DNA of 64,000 nucleotides. It comes from Spongiactinospora sp. TRM90649. Its GTDB lineage: Bacteria > Actinomycetota > Actinomycetes > Streptosporangiales > Streptosporangiaceae. The first letter of the stretch is position 1. Each line of letters opens with the position of its first letter. The translations under genes were made by a program, and so were the position numbers. Shown piece after piece: positions 38,557-47,295 of this stretch. Under the pieces are notes generated by a model that did not search any database, was not told the origin of the DNA, and saw only the letters and a program-made list of their open reading frames with translations. The DNA lies in contig NZ_JARLTC010000003.1 in assembly GCF_029382225.1 (NCBI RefSeq), positions 62,001-126,000 of the forward strand, read 5' to 3'.

Positions 38557-41454
38557 ATGCTGGACGACATGGTGGGTCGGACGGTCAGTCCTGTCTTCGT
38601 GGGGCGGGAAGCCGAGCTGGGGGTCCTGACCGAGGCGTTCGACGAGGCGCGCAAGGGGGCGGCGTCCGTCGTCTTACTCGGGGGCGAAGCGGGGGTGGGC
38701 AAGACCCGCCTGGTGGGCAGGTTCACAGAGCACGCGATCGACGAGGGCGCCCACGTGCTCTCCGGCGGCTGCGTCGAACTGTCCGCGGAAGGTCTGGCCT
38801 ACGCCCCGTTCACCGCCGCGCTGCGGCAGCTCGTGCGGGAGATGGGGGCGGCGCCGGTATCCGCGCTGCTGCCCGACGGCGCGGGCCGCGATCTCGCCCG
38901 CCTGTTGCCGGAGTTCGGGGAACCCAGCGGCGACACCGAGACCGAGACCGCGCGGGCCCGGCTGTTCGAGCAGATCCTGGCGCTGCTGGAACGCCTGGCC
39001 GAGCGGCGTCCGATTGTGCTGACCATCGAGGACGTGCACTGGGCCGACCGCTCCAGCCGCGACCTGATCGCGTTCCTCAGCCGCAACCTCGGCACCGCGC
39101 CCGTCCTGATGATCCTCACCTTCCGCTCCGACGAGCTGCACCGCCAGCATCCGCTGCGGCCCGTGCTGGCCGAGCTGGGCCGCGTCGAGGGCGTGCTGCG
39201 GATGGAGATCCCCCGGCTGACCCACGACGAGGTCGCCGCGCAGATGGCGGGCATCCTGGGCGGCCCCGCCGAGTACCACACCGTGCTCAGCGTCTTCCAG
39301 CGCAGCGAGGGCATCCCGCTGTTCGTGGAGGCACTGGTCGAGGCGGGAGGCGACTCCTCCCTTCCCGAGTCGCTGCACGACCTGATCACCGGCTCCGTGG
39401 AGAACCTCCCCGACGAGACCCAGCGGGTGCTGCGGATGGCCGCCGCCGGGGGCACCCGGATCGGCCACGCCCTGCTGGCGGCCGTGAGCGGGCTCGCCGA
39501 CGCCGAGCTGGAGGACGCCATCCGGCCCGCGGTCGCGGCCAACGTGATCCAGGTGGCCGACGGCCGCGCCTACGTGTTCCGGCACGCGCTGATCCGCGAG
39601 GCCGTCCACGACGAGCTGCTGCCCGGCGAGCACACCCGGATGCACGCCAGGTTCGCCGAGGAGATCGAACGCCACCGCACGCTGGTCCCGCCGGGACGCG
39701 CCGCGATCGAGATCGCCCACCACTGGTATTCGGCGCGTGACGACTCCCGCGCACTCAACTCGGCCTGGCTGGCCGCCCGCAAGGCGGCGCACGCGTTCGC
39801 CTACACCGAGCAGATGCAGCTCCTCGAACGCGTGCTCACGCTGTGGGACAAGGTGCCCGACGCCGCCGAGCGGATCGGCGCCGACCACACCCACGTGCTG
39901 GAACTGGCCTCCGGCGCCGCCCTGTCCAGCGGCGAGCACGAACGCGGGATGAAGTTCGTCAAGGCCGCGCTGTCCGAGCTGGACGAGCAGGCCGAGCCCG
40001 AGCGGGTCTCCGAGCTGATCGTGCTCCTGGCGCAGATCCAGAAGGAGCGCCGCAAGCCGGGCGCGCTGGAGAACCTCCGCCGCGCCGAGCGGCTGGTGCC
40101 CGACCCGGGGGCCGCCCGCGCCGCGGTGCTCACCAAGCTGGGCAGCTACCTGTTGTTCAGCGGCGCGATCGCCGAGGGCACCGCGCTGACCAGTGAGGCG
40201 CTGCGCATCGCGCGAAGCGTCGGCGACGAGTCGCTGGTCGCCGACCTGCTGATGAACATGGCCATCGGCCACTCCATCGACGGGCGGCTGGAAGAGACCA
40301 TCGCCACCAACAACCGGGCGATGGCGATCGGCAGACGCCTCGGCCACGGCCGGCTGATCCTGCGCGCGATGGGCAACAACATCGACGCGATGAACAACCT
40401 GGGCCGCTCGGAGGAGGCCGTCGCGCTGGCCGTCGAGGCCGAGCGGCTGGCCAGGAAGTACGGCCGGTACCGCGTGCAGGGCCTGTTCATGACCCTCAAC
40501 CGGGCCGAGGCCCTCGACTCGCTCGGCCGGTGGGACGAGGCGATCGAGGTGATCGAGTCGGCCCTCACCAGAGACCCGGTCCTGCAGACCCGCCACCACC
40601 TGCTGCGCGCCAGGGGCGACATCGCCGCCGCCCGGGGCGAGGCGGACGTGCTGGAGTCGGTGCTGGCCGAGCTCGACGCCTTCACCGGCCCCATCGACGA
40701 CGCCGCCCAGGAGACCACCGGCAACACGCGGCTGCTGATGGCCTACCACCGGCTGCGCGGCGAGCCGGGCAAGGCCCTCGACAGCGCCGAGCGCATCCTG
40801 CGCGACGACCGGCTGTCCAGCAAGGCGCTGATGGGCTGGCGGCTGCTCGCCGACATCTGCACGGTGTGCGACTCCTACACCCACGAGGCGTTCGACGAGT
40901 CGCAGTCCGAGCGGGCCCGCGTGGTGCGCGCGCTGGCCGACGGCATAAGGGCCGGGATGCACGTGGACGGCCCGGTCGGCGACGCCTACCGGATGATGTG
41001 CGAGCGCGCCCACGACGAGGCCGCCGCCGCGTGGGCCCGGCTCGGCCGGTGCTACCCGCAGGCCAGGGCGCTGGTGATGGCCGCCAAGGAGGCGAGCGTG
41101 GCCGGCGACCGCGAGGCGGCGGCCGTCCGGCTCCGCGACGCGCACCCGCTGGCCGTGTCGCTGGGCGCGCACCCGCTGATCGAGTCGATCGAGGTCCTGT
41201 CGCGCCGGGTGGGCGTGTCGCTGGACGGCGGGGCTCCCCTCGCCGACACGACAGGGGCCGACCTGCTGACGCCGCGCGAGGTCGAGGTGCTGCGCCTGGT
41301 CGCGCAGGGCCGCTCCAACCGCGACATCGCGGCCGAGTTGTTCATCTCGGCCAAGACGGTGAGCGTGCACGTCTCGAACATCCTGGCCAAGCTCGGCGTG
41401 TCCAGCCGTACCGAGGCCACCGCGGCGGCACATCGCCGTTCACTGCTGACCTGA
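38557..41454 (+). CDS. Large ATPase LuxR-family transcriptional regulator (LAL/AfsR-like STAND)
   Basis: A 965-aa STAND-type regulator. The Walker A GGEAGVGKT (residues 42-50) and Walker B IVLTIEDVHWAD (153-164) are followed by a winged-helix region, a long TPR-like helical middle and a C-terminal LuxR helix-turn-helix (LTPREVEVLRLVAQGRSNRD, then SVHVSNILAKLGVSSRTEA). Such proteins oligomerise on ligand and ATP to activate local or distant genes, often carbohydrate or antibiotic pathways. Start at the ATG 38557 (GGTGGGG upstream); 38569 is an alternative. No obvious target operon is adjacent. Confidence 0.92.
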   Translation: MLDDMVGRTVSPVFVGREAELGVLTEAFDEARKGAASVVLLGGEAGVGKTRLVGRFTEHAIDEGAHVLSGGCVELSAEGLAYAPFTAALRQLVREMGAAPVSALLPDGAGRDLARLLPEFGEPSGDTETETARARLFEQILALLERLAERRPIVLTIEDVHWADRSSRDLIAFLSRNLGTAPVLMILTFRSDELHRQHPLRPVLAELGRVEGVLRMEIPRLTHDEVAAQMAGILGGPAEYHTVLSVFQRSEGIPLFVEALVEAGGDSSLPESLHDLITGSVENLPDETQRVLRMAAAGGTRIGHALLAAVSGLADAELEDAIRPAVAANVIQVADGRAYVFRHALIREAVHDELLPGEHTRMHARFAEEIERHRTLVPPGRAAIEIAHHWYSARDDSRALNSAWLAARKAAHAFAYTEQMQLLERVLTLWDKVPDAAERIGADHTHVLELASGAALSSGEHERGMKFVKAALSELDEQAEPERVSELIVLLAQIQKERRKPGALENLRRAERLVPDPGAARAAVLTKLGSYLLFSGAIAEGTALTSEALRIARSVGDESLVADLLMNMAIGHSIDGRLEETIATNNRAMAIGRRLGHGRLILRAMGNNIDAMNNLGRSEEAVALAVEAERLARKYGRYRVQGLFMTLNRAEALDSLGRWDEAIEVIESALTRDPVLQTRHHLLRARGDIAAARGEADVLESVLAELDAFTGPIDDAAQETTGNTRLLMAYHRLRGEPGKALDSAERILRDDRLSSKALMGWRLLADICTVCDSYTHEAFDESQSERARVVRALADGIRAGMHVDGPVGDAYRMMCERAHDEAAAAWARLGRCYPQARALVMAAKEASVAGDREAAAVRLRDAHPLAVSLGAHPLIESIEVLSRRVGVSLDGGAPLADTTGADLLTPREVEVLRLVAQGRSNRDIAAELFISAKTVSVHVSNILAKLGVSSRTEATAAAHRRSLLT

Positions 41455-41496
41455 TTCGGGCCGCCTCGGGGGACGCCGGGCACTACCCTGCTGGGC

Positions 41497-42192
41497 GTGA
41501 ACCAAAGATCACCCGGAGGCGATCAGCACGCCTTACGCAGCGCCCTGATCACCGGTGTGGCCACCGTGCTCGCCGCAGGGGCGGGTGCGTTCGTCACCTG
41601 GATTCTCACCGGGCAGAATCCGGCGCCGCGGACGTCCGCGTCGGCCGTCGTGACGCGTACCGTCACGCAGACGGCCACCGCCACGGTCACCACCGTGGCG
41701 ACCACCGGCGGGGCGGAGGCCGAGCCCTCCGCCTCCTCCGAGGAGGCCCCCTCGGGCGACTCTCTGGCGCTGACGAGCCTGAACTCCACGGGCGACGCCC
41801 TGGTCCAGGGCACCTGGACGCTGGCGGGCAAGAAGTACCCGAAGAGCCTCTCGACGTCCGACGTGTGCGGCAACGACTCGACGGTCGTCTACCAGTTGCC
41901 GCGCCCCTACCAGGCGCTCACGGCCACCGTGGGCCTCGACGACGAGGGCGGGCGGCGCGACGCGGGCGACGCCGTCAAGTTCGAGGTCTACGTCGATCTG
42001 GACGACGACCTCGAAGCCGACGAGAACGAGCAGGTGACCGTGGTCGCGGCCGAGTACCGCAAACCCGGGCGGATCAAGGCGCCGCTCAAGGGCGCGAGCA
42101 CCGTGATGCTTCGCGTGAGCTCCGGCTCGTGCGTGCTGTCGCCCGCCGTGTGGGGCGCCCCGGCGGTGTCCGGGCCGGTCGGGACCGGGTAG
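41497..42192 (+). CDS. Membrane-anchored NPCBM/NEW2-like protein
   Basis: A 231-aa protein with a TM anchor near residues 16-38 (ALITGVATVLAAGAGAFVTW), a Thr/Ala/Ser-rich stalk (about 44-85) and an extracytoplasmic domain. GKKYPKSLSTSDVCGND, then VYQLPRPYQALTATVGLDDE and VYVDLDDD give the beta-sandwich pattern of NPCBM-type carbohydrate-binding modules. It may sense or bind cell-surface glycans. GTG start at 41497. It follows the LuxR-type regulator by 42 bases on the same strand and could be co-transcribed. Confidence 0.7.
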   Translation: MNQRSPGGDQHALRSALITGVATVLAAGAGAFVTWILTGQNPAPRTSASAVVTRTVTQTATATVTTVATTGGAEAEPSASSEEAPSGDSLALTSLNSTGDALVQGTWTLAGKKYPKSLSTSDVCGNDSTVVYQLPRPYQALTATVGLDDEGGRRDAGDAVKFEVYVDLDDDLEADENEQVTVVAAEYRKPGRIKAPLKGASTVMLRVSSGSCVLSPAVWGAPAVSGPVGTG

Positions 42193-42216
42193 GACCGGTC
42201 ACAGGAGCGGGACCGG

Positions 42217-42783
42217 TCACAGGAGCGCCTCGGCGATCAGGATCACGCCGAAGATCGCGAACGCGGCGGCGGCGCCGTACCTGATGAACCTCTCCGGCAG
42301 GTGCTTGCCGAGCATCCGGCCGACCACGATGGCCAGGGCGTCGGCGGCGACCATGCCGACCGTGGAGCCGATCCAGGTGCCGAACCAGCCGTGCTGGGTG
42401 GCCAGGGTGATGGTGGCCAGCATCGTCTTGTCGCCCAGCTCGCTGAGGAAGAACGCGACGGTCACGGCGATCAGCGCGGACCTGGTGGTGCGCGACGCCT
42501 TGCTCGACTCCTCCTCGGTCAGCTCGTCGCCACGCAAAGTCCAGGCGGCGAAGCCGAGGAACGCCACGCCTGCCACGACGGCGATCGCGGTGGCCGGCAG
42601 GAGGTCACCGGCCAGCCCGCCGACCGCCACGCTGATCAGGTGCACGACCGTGGTGGCGATGGTGATGCCGGCCAGCACGGGCCACGCCTTGAACCGGGTG
42701 GCGAAGGTCATGGCCATGAGCTGGCTCTTGTCGCCGAGCTCGGCGACGAAGATCACAACCAGGCTGATCCAGAACGCTTCCAA
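42217..42783 (-). CDS. GDT1/TMEM165 (UPF0016) family Mn2+/Ca2+ transporter
   Basis: A 188-aa six-helix membrane protein with the two inverted-repeat hallmarks, AELGDKSQL and SELGDKTML (E-x-G-D-K). These proteins export manganese or calcium across the membrane. The TTG at 42783 is preferred, giving LEAFWISLVVIFVAELGDK with AGGAG upstream; an earlier in-frame start at 42879 would fall within the riboswitch. Expression is probably induced by Mn2+ through the leader at 42875-43000. Confidence 0.9.
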   Translation of the reverse strand: MEAFWISLVVIFVAELGDKSQLMAMTFATRFKAWPVLAGITIATTVVHLISVAVGGLAGDLLPATAIAVVAGVAFLGFAAWTLRGDELTEEESSKASRTTRSALIAVTVAFFLSELGDKTMLATITLATQHGWFGTWIGSTVGMVAADALAIVVGRMLGKHLPERFIRYGAAAAFAIFGVILIAEALL

Positions 42784-42874
42784 CGGGGGTGGCCTCTCCT
42801 GCGGCGCGGCCGGGCCGGAGGAGCGTGCACCGGGGGAGCCGGGGCAGGTCTTCGGCCCGGCAGCGGTCGAATAC

Positions 42875-43000
42875 GACACGTCTACCAGGCCGAAGGTCTC
42901 GTCCGCCCGCGACTGCGGGCCCGCGTGACCGGGCGCTGGGCGCCAGTGTGTCGATCACGCGATTGGGACTACTCCCCTTCGGTGTTACTGGGAGCCTAAC
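42875..43000 (-). promoter_or_regulatory. yybP-ykoY manganese riboswitch
   Basis: The minus-strand leader of the GDT1-family gene contains GGGGAGTAG (42977-42969) preceded by a GTGTTA..TAACAC pairing, and then GAGACCTTCGGCC (42900-42888). These are the two conserved, metal-binding loop strands of the yybP-ykoY aptamer (GGGGAGUAG and GAGACCUU) with GC helices between. The class switches on Mn2+ exporters, and the gene controlled here is of exactly that kind. The exact edges and expression platform were not mapped. Confidence 0.85.
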
Positions 43001-43037
43001 ACCGCTCCACGAGCCGGTATTCCGGCCGTGAGAATGG

Positions 43038-44087
43038 TCACAGTGACACGCCGACGAGCACCGGCTCGTTGACGAGGGTCACGCCGAACTTCTCCGCGAC
43101 GCCGTCGCGCACCTCTCTGGCCAGGGCGAGCAGTTCGCCCGCGTTGCCGGAGAGGTCGGGATTGGTCAGGGCGAGCGGGTGTTTACCGGAGATGCGGACA
43201 CGCCCCGTGCCGTAGCCCTTGACGAACCCGGCCTGCTCGATCAGCCAGGCGGCGGGCACCTTCACCGCGCCGTCCGGCATCGGCCAGCGCGGATAGCCGA
43301 CCGCGCGCAGCTCCAGTTCGGCGGCCTGCTCGGCGGTGAGCACGGGGTTGGTGAAGAAGGACCCGGCGCTGCGGGTGTCGGGATCGGCGGGGTCGAGGAC
43401 CATGCCCTTGGCGCGGCGCAGCCCGAGCACGGCCTCCCGGGCGTCGGCCAGCGGCACCCGTTCGCCCAGCGGCACGCCGAGGCGCGCGGCCAGCTCCTTG
43501 TAGGAGATCGGCCCGGACAGCGGCGAGCGGGCCAGCGAATAGGTGACCGACAGCACGACGTGGCGGGCCAGGTCGGCCTTGAACACGCTGTGCCGGTAGG
43601 CGAATCCGCAGTCGGCGGCGGCGAGGTCGCGCACCTCGCGGGTGCGGCGGTCGAGCACCCGCACGCCGGTGATCGTCTGAGCCACCTCCTGGCCGTACGC
43701 GCCGACGTTCTGGATCGGCGTGGAGCCGACCAGGCCGGGGATGCCCGCCAGGCACTCGGTCCCCGACCAGCCCTCGGCCACGCCGCGGGCCGCCAGGGCG
43801 TCCCAGTCCTCGCCGCTCTGCGCGGTGACCAGCACCCGGTCGCCGTCGGTCACGACCTGAACGCCCTTGGTCGCCACCCGGACGGCCAGGCCGTCGAACC
43901 CCGCGTCGGAGATCACCAGGTTGCTGCCGCCCCCCAGGACGAGCACCGGCTCTTTCGCCGCGTCGGCGGCGGTGACCAGGCCGATCAGCTCCCCGGTGTC
44001 GCCCGCCTCGGCGAACGCGCGGGCCGCGCCGCCCAGCCCGAGCGTGGTGTACGGCCCGAGCCGCACCTCCGACAACCGTTCCGCCAT
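43038..44087 (-). CDS. murB: UDP-N-acetylenolpyruvoylglucosamine reductase MurB
   Basis: A 349-aa FAD enzyme that makes UDP-N-acetylmuramate. The FAD domain shows LVLGGGSNLVISDAGFDGL and GIPGLVGSTPIQNVGAYGQE; catalytic elements include YRHSVFK, the Ser in AGSFFTNPV and the Glu in VNEPVLVG. Length is typical of type I MurB. Part of a minus-strand run of cell-envelope and translation genes (rpmG, hadA/hadB-like) familiar from actinobacteria. Confidence 0.95.
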   Translation of the reverse strand: MAERLSEVRLGPYTTLGLGGAARAFAEAGDTGELIGLVTAADAAKEPVLVLGGGSNLVISDAGFDGLAVRVATKGVQVVTDGDRVLVTAQSGEDWDALAARGVAEGWSGTECLAGIPGLVGSTPIQNVGAYGQEVAQTITGVRVLDRRTREVRDLAAADCGFAYRHSVFKADLARHVVLSVTYSLARSPLSGPISYKELAARLGVPLGERVPLADAREAVLGLRRAKGMVLDPADPDTRSAGSFFTNPVLTAEQAAELELRAVGYPRWPMPDGAVKVPAAWLIEQAGFVKGYGTGRVRISGKHPLALTNPDLSGNAGELLALAREVRDGVAEKFGVTLVNEPVLVGVSL

Positions 44088-44133
44088 GCGTCACTCCCCA
44101 ACCGGCCGGACGTCGATCAGGCCGTTGACCAGC

Positions 44134-45249
44134 CTAGGGTGTGCGGGCCCCGGGTTTCGAACGCAGCAGCCGCAGGACACGGTCGTAGGTGCGGTGGGAC
44201 TCGCGGTCGCGGTAGGCGGGATCCACCTCGTGGTAGGCGCGGTGGCGCTCCTGGTGGACCGGCAGCGTGCCCTCGGGGACCACCAGGTCGCCGGGGAGGG
44301 TGAGGGAGAACTCCAGGTCGGCGTTGCGGTAGTAGCGGGCCCGGTCGCTGAGGCCGCCGGCGTCGAGGGCGGCGGCCCGCCGTACGGCGAGCAGGTAGCC
44401 CAGCAGGCCGCGTACGCGCCCAGGACCGGCCGGGTGCCACTCGCGCCCGTCGTCGCCGGGATCGACGCCCTGCCAGCCCGCCGCCGTGGCCCCGGCGTGG
44501 ATCGCGTCGGCAAGCGGGGTGATCGCGTCGCCGTCCAGGACCGTGGAGGTCTCCATCATCACGTGGATCTCGGCGGTGTCGATCCGCATCAGCTTGGTGC
44601 GGCTGGCGCCCCAGCCCGCCGAGCCGGAGCGCCAGTGCGGGCGCTCGGCGACGTGGAATGCGGTGATCCGGCTGCCGTGCGCGTCGGCGAGTTCGTGCAG
44701 GACGGTTCCGGCGCCGTCGATGTCGCCCAGGTCAAGTGCGATGATCTTGGCGTCGGTGTAGGTGAGCAGCGCGTCCAGGCACCGGCGGACGTCGCCGGGC
44801 CAGCCGTCCACCAGCAGGCCGACCGTCACGGTCCCGGAGGGCGTCTTGGTGTAGCGCTCGCTGCCCCCGGCGCCGCTGATGGCCTCATCGACCCGCGAGG
44901 TGGCCAGGCTGGCGTCCCAGAGCACCTGGGCGGCCACCACGCCCTCAGTGCCGGGTCCGGACGCCTCGGTGGGCTCGCCGCCCTTCTCGGGCCCATCTGG
45001 CTCTTCTACGGGCTCCAGGCGCTCTCGCGCGGCTGGGACCGGGATCGCGGCGACGGTGGGCCACACCTCGAACGGCGGCTTGGGCGCCAGCTCGAAGCCC
45101 TCGGGGCCGCCGTCCCGCACGAGCCAGCCGGCCTGCTCGATCTGGCCGCGCAGCACGTCGGCCGAGGCGAAGTCGCGGTCGGCCCGTGCCTTGGCGCGCT
45201 GCTCGGCCAGCCCCCTGACGTGGGCCGGCGCCTCTCTCCGTTCGCTCAC
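44134..45249 (-). CDS. CysS-like helical domain fused to a glycosyltransferase-like domain
   Basis: A 371-aa protein. Residues about 10-50 (LAEQRAKARADRDFASADVL, then QAGWLVRD and GFELAP) match the C-terminal tRNA-binding helix pair of cysteinyl-tRNA synthetase. After a Pro/Glu linker comes a GT2-like region: VTVGLLVDGWPGDVRRCLDA, then TDAKIIALDLGDIDGAG, with IHVMMETSTVLDGDAITPL probably equivalent to the donor/acceptor strands. The pairing is odd. Substrate unknown. It lies directly upstream of murB on the same strand. Confidence 0.6.
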   Translation of the reverse strand: MSERREAPAHVRGLAEQRAKARADRDFASADVLRGQIEQAGWLVRDGGPEGFELAPKPPFEVWPTVAAIPVPAARERLEPVEEPDGPEKGGEPTEASGPGTEGVVAAQVLWDASLATSRVDEAISGAGGSERYTKTPSGTVTVGLLVDGWPGDVRRCLDALLTYTDAKIIALDLGDIDGAGTVLHELADAHGSRITAFHVAERPHWRSGSAGWGASRTKLMRIDTAEIHVMMETSTVLDGDAITPLADAIHAGATAAGWQGVDPGDDGREWHPAGPGRVRGLLGYLLAVRRAAALDAGGLSDRARYYRNADLEFSLTLPGDLVVPEGTLPVHQERHRAYHEVDPAYRDRESHRTYDRVLRLLRSKPGARTP

Positions 45250-45352
45250 CGCGCCACCATCCCCTTTCGCGCCTCGCGTGCCCCTGGGTGGGTTCCGGTA
45301 CCGGCCCCTACCCGTACGGCACGGCGCTAAGCGGCCGCGCGGCCCGCTCCGC

Positions 45353-45781
45353 TCAGGCCAGCCGGACCACGGCGCGCGCCCTGGACAGCACGCGGGAGTC
45401 GCCCGAGCGGGCGGTCAGCGCCAGGACCACGAGGTTGTCGTCGAGCTTCTTGTCGATCACGCCGCTGACGGTGATCGACGCGCCCTGGTCGTCGTCGGGG
45501 ACGACCACCATCGAGGAGAAGCGCACCGAGTAGTCGACCACCGCGCCCGGGTCGCCCGCCCAGTCGGTGACGAACCGGCCGCCCTGGGCCATCGTGTACA
45601 TGCCGTGCGCGATGACGTCGGGCAGCCCGACGGTCTTGGCGAAGCGCTCGTTCCAGTGGATCGGGTTGAAGTCGCCGGACGCCCCGGCGTACTTGACCAG
45701 ATCGACCCGGTGCACCGGGTAGTCCACGGCCTCGATCTGCTGCCCGGCCTCGACCTCGTCGTACTTGATCGTCGCGGTCAT
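45353..45781 (-). CDS. HadB-like MaoC dehydratase
   Basis: A 142-aa hot-dog-fold enzyme with the hydratase 2 motif SGDFNPIHWNERFA (catalytic Asp and His) and GMYTMAQGGRFV. In mycobacteria HadB is the catalytic subunit of the FAS-II (3R)-hydroxyacyl-ACP dehydratase. The ATG lies three bases after the hadA-like gene's stop, so the two form a heterodimer pair. In an actinomycete without mycolates the acyl substrate is not known. Confidence 0.88.
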   Translation of the reverse strand: MTATIKYDEVEAGQQIEAVDYPVHRVDLVKYAGASGDFNPIHWNERFAKTVGLPDVIAHGMYTMAQGGRFVTDWAGDPGAVVDYSVRFSSMVVVPDDDQGASITVSGVIDKKLDDNLVVLALTARSGDSRVLSRARAVVRLA

Positions 45782-45783
45782 CG

Positions 45784-46233
45784 CTACGCCGCCCCTCCGC
45801 GCTCCACGATGGTGTTGTAGGTGGTGCAAACGTGCTCGCCGTCCACCGTGGTCACGTCGCTCTGGACGGTCAGCACCTCGTTGCGCCCGATGCTGCGGAT
45901 CTCGGTGATCGTGGACGTGCACACCAGCTCATCGCCCGCGCGGACCGGCCGGGTGTACTCGAACCGCTGGTCGCCGTGGACCACCATGGCGTAGTTGAGA
46001 CCCAGCTCCGGGTCGGACAGCGCCTCGCCCGCGCCCGCCAGGGTGAAGACGATCGGGAAGGTCGGCGGCGCGATGACGTCGGGATGCCCGGCCGCCTTGG
46101 CGGCCTCCCGGTCGCGGTAGACGGGGTTGGGGTCGCCGATCGCCGAGGCGAACTCCCTGATCTTCACGCGGCTGACCTCGTAAGTGGAGGACGGCGTGTA
46201 GGTCCGGCCGACGAAATCGCGGTTCAGGGCCAT
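45784..46233 (-). CDS. HadA-like MaoC-type dehydratase subunit
   Basis: A 149-aa hot-dog protein (MALNRDFVGRTYTPSSTYEV, IGDPNPVYRDREAA, APPTFPIVFTL). It lacks the hydratase His, since IGDPNPVYRD replaces DxNPxH, and is thus the partner, substrate-binding subunit like mycobacterial HadA. The ATG at 46233 is chosen where similarity begins. It is followed at once by the hadB-like gene and preceded by rpmG, the same order as rpmG2-hadA-hadB in mycobacteria. Confidence 0.88.
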   Translation of the reverse strand: MALNRDFVGRTYTPSSTYEVSRVKIREFASAIGDPNPVYRDREAAKAAGHPDVIAPPTFPIVFTLAGAGEALSDPELGLNYAMVVHGDQRFEYTRPVRAGDELVCTSTITEIRSIGRNEVLTVQSDVTTVDGEHVCTTYNTIVERGGAA

Positions 46234-46383
46234 CGTGCCCGGGGCTCCTTCTGGTTCGAGAAACGCCACTACCCGCCTACCGGTGTTCGGCATAGGCGGG
46301 TAGACGGGATCGCCTGTCGACGCCGCGAACGCGGCGGATAGGGAGGGGCGCCGATCAACGGCGGCGTGACGCCGCCGCCCCGG

Positions 46384-46548
46384 TCAGCGGGTCTCGCGGT
46401 GCGGCTGGTGGCACTTGCAGTTGGGGCAGTACTTCTTCAGCTCAAGCCTGTCCGGGTCGTTGCGCCGGTTCTTCCGCGTGATGTAGTTGCGGTGCTTGCA
46501 CTCCTGGCAGGCCAGCGTGATCTTCGGCCTAACGTCGGTGGCAGCCAC
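46384..46548 (-). CDS. rpmG: 50S ribosomal protein L33
   Basis: A 54-aa protein starting at [23 protein letters not shown], then [12 protein letters not shown] and [14 protein letters not shown]. The two CxxC pairs make this the zinc-binding (C+) form of L33. It is preceded by tRNA-Met and followed by the hadA-like gene on the same strand. Confidence 0.96.
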   Translation of the reverse strand: MAATDVRPKITLACQECKHRNYITRKNRRNDPDRLELKKYCPNCKCHQPHRETR

Positions 46549-46627
46549 GTGGGAGTGCCTTTCTACGTCTGGGACGGGTGGACGGCCCGCACCGGCCGCT
46601 CTGTATGAGACGACTCGGCGTGGGTTG

Positions 46628-46701
46628 TAGCGGAGGCCGGACTTGAACCGGCGACACAGCGATTATGAGCCGCTTGCTCTGCCTGACTGAGCTACTCCGC
46701 C
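46628..46701 (-). tRNA. tRNA-Met (anticodon CAT)
   Basis: A 74-nt cloverleaf: acceptor GGCGGAG with CTCCGCT (first pair G-U), D arm GCTC..GAGC, anticodon stem AGCGG/TCGCT with loop CTCATAA, T arm GCCGG TTCAAGT CCGGC, discriminator A. CCA is not encoded. The 5' G-U end and arm sequences suit elongator tRNA-Met. tRNA-Ile2 with a lysidine-modified CAT is an alternative that cannot be excluded by eye. Confidence 0.92.
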
Positions 46702-47295
46702 TGGAGATCTGCGAAATCCAACGGCACCCAAGAATACCCGACCCGCGGGGGTGCAGCGCACGCGACCGCTCGGCACTAGGGGTGGGCCCCGGGTCCGACC
46801 GGCGGCATGAGCATCGCTGTACTTGCTTGGGCTCCTGGTGTTGGAGCGCTGGTCAGCCTACCAGGCGGCGGGCTCCCCACGCGAACGGGCCGGCGCTCGC
46901 GCGGATCACGCGTGCCGATCACACGATTTCTGCGGATCATGACAACCGACCCGCCCCAAGGGGCGTCCAACGACGCCGATGGTGATCGTGACCGCGACGG
47001 CGCACCTGGGGAGGGAGTCGGCGGACATTCGGTGCAAGGGGTAGTAGTCTCCTTGTTCTCGATACGCGGTCCCGCGCACCTCGGCAGGCACGACTGAAGG
47101 CCCCCGCCCGCGCTGGACGAGGGCCTTCAGGCCGTTTTGCGGCTGCACCGTTGCCATAAAGTTGCTATAAAAGCTGGATATTTCGCTTTACTGGCTAACA
47201 TCCGTTTGTCGGGGTGCCCGCGACGACGGCTCAGAGTCACAGATTCCCTGTAGGCGCGCGAGCGCGCGCCCTCCCTCCCTCGATCAGGAGCATCG
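46702..47295. other. Gene-free stretch with one terminator-like hairpin
   Basis: No convincing protein gene lies here; the open frames have no codon pattern or known similarity. The stretch must hold the promoter of the tRNA-Met/rpmG transcript on one side and of the DUF4190-type gene on the other. The only clear structure is the hairpin at 47094-47130. A region around 47150-47200 (GTTGCTATAAAAGC.., GCTTTACTGGCTAACATCC) is more AT-rich and is a good place for the plus-strand promoter. Confidence 0.5.
47094..47130 (+). terminator. Terminator-like hairpin with no assigned gene
   Basis: CTGAAGGCCC (47094-47103) pairs perfectly with GGGCCTTCAG (47121-47130) around a 17-base GC-rich loop and is followed by GCCGTTTTG. 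It has the form of a plus-strand intrinsic terminator, yet no recognised gene ends before it. Confidence 0.6.

Noticed and set aside
46807-47097. A 96-codon plus-strand frame that stops just at the orphan hairpin.
   Set aside because: The position is tempting, but there is no ribosome-binding site, domain or codon bias; kept only as a hint that something transcribed may end there.
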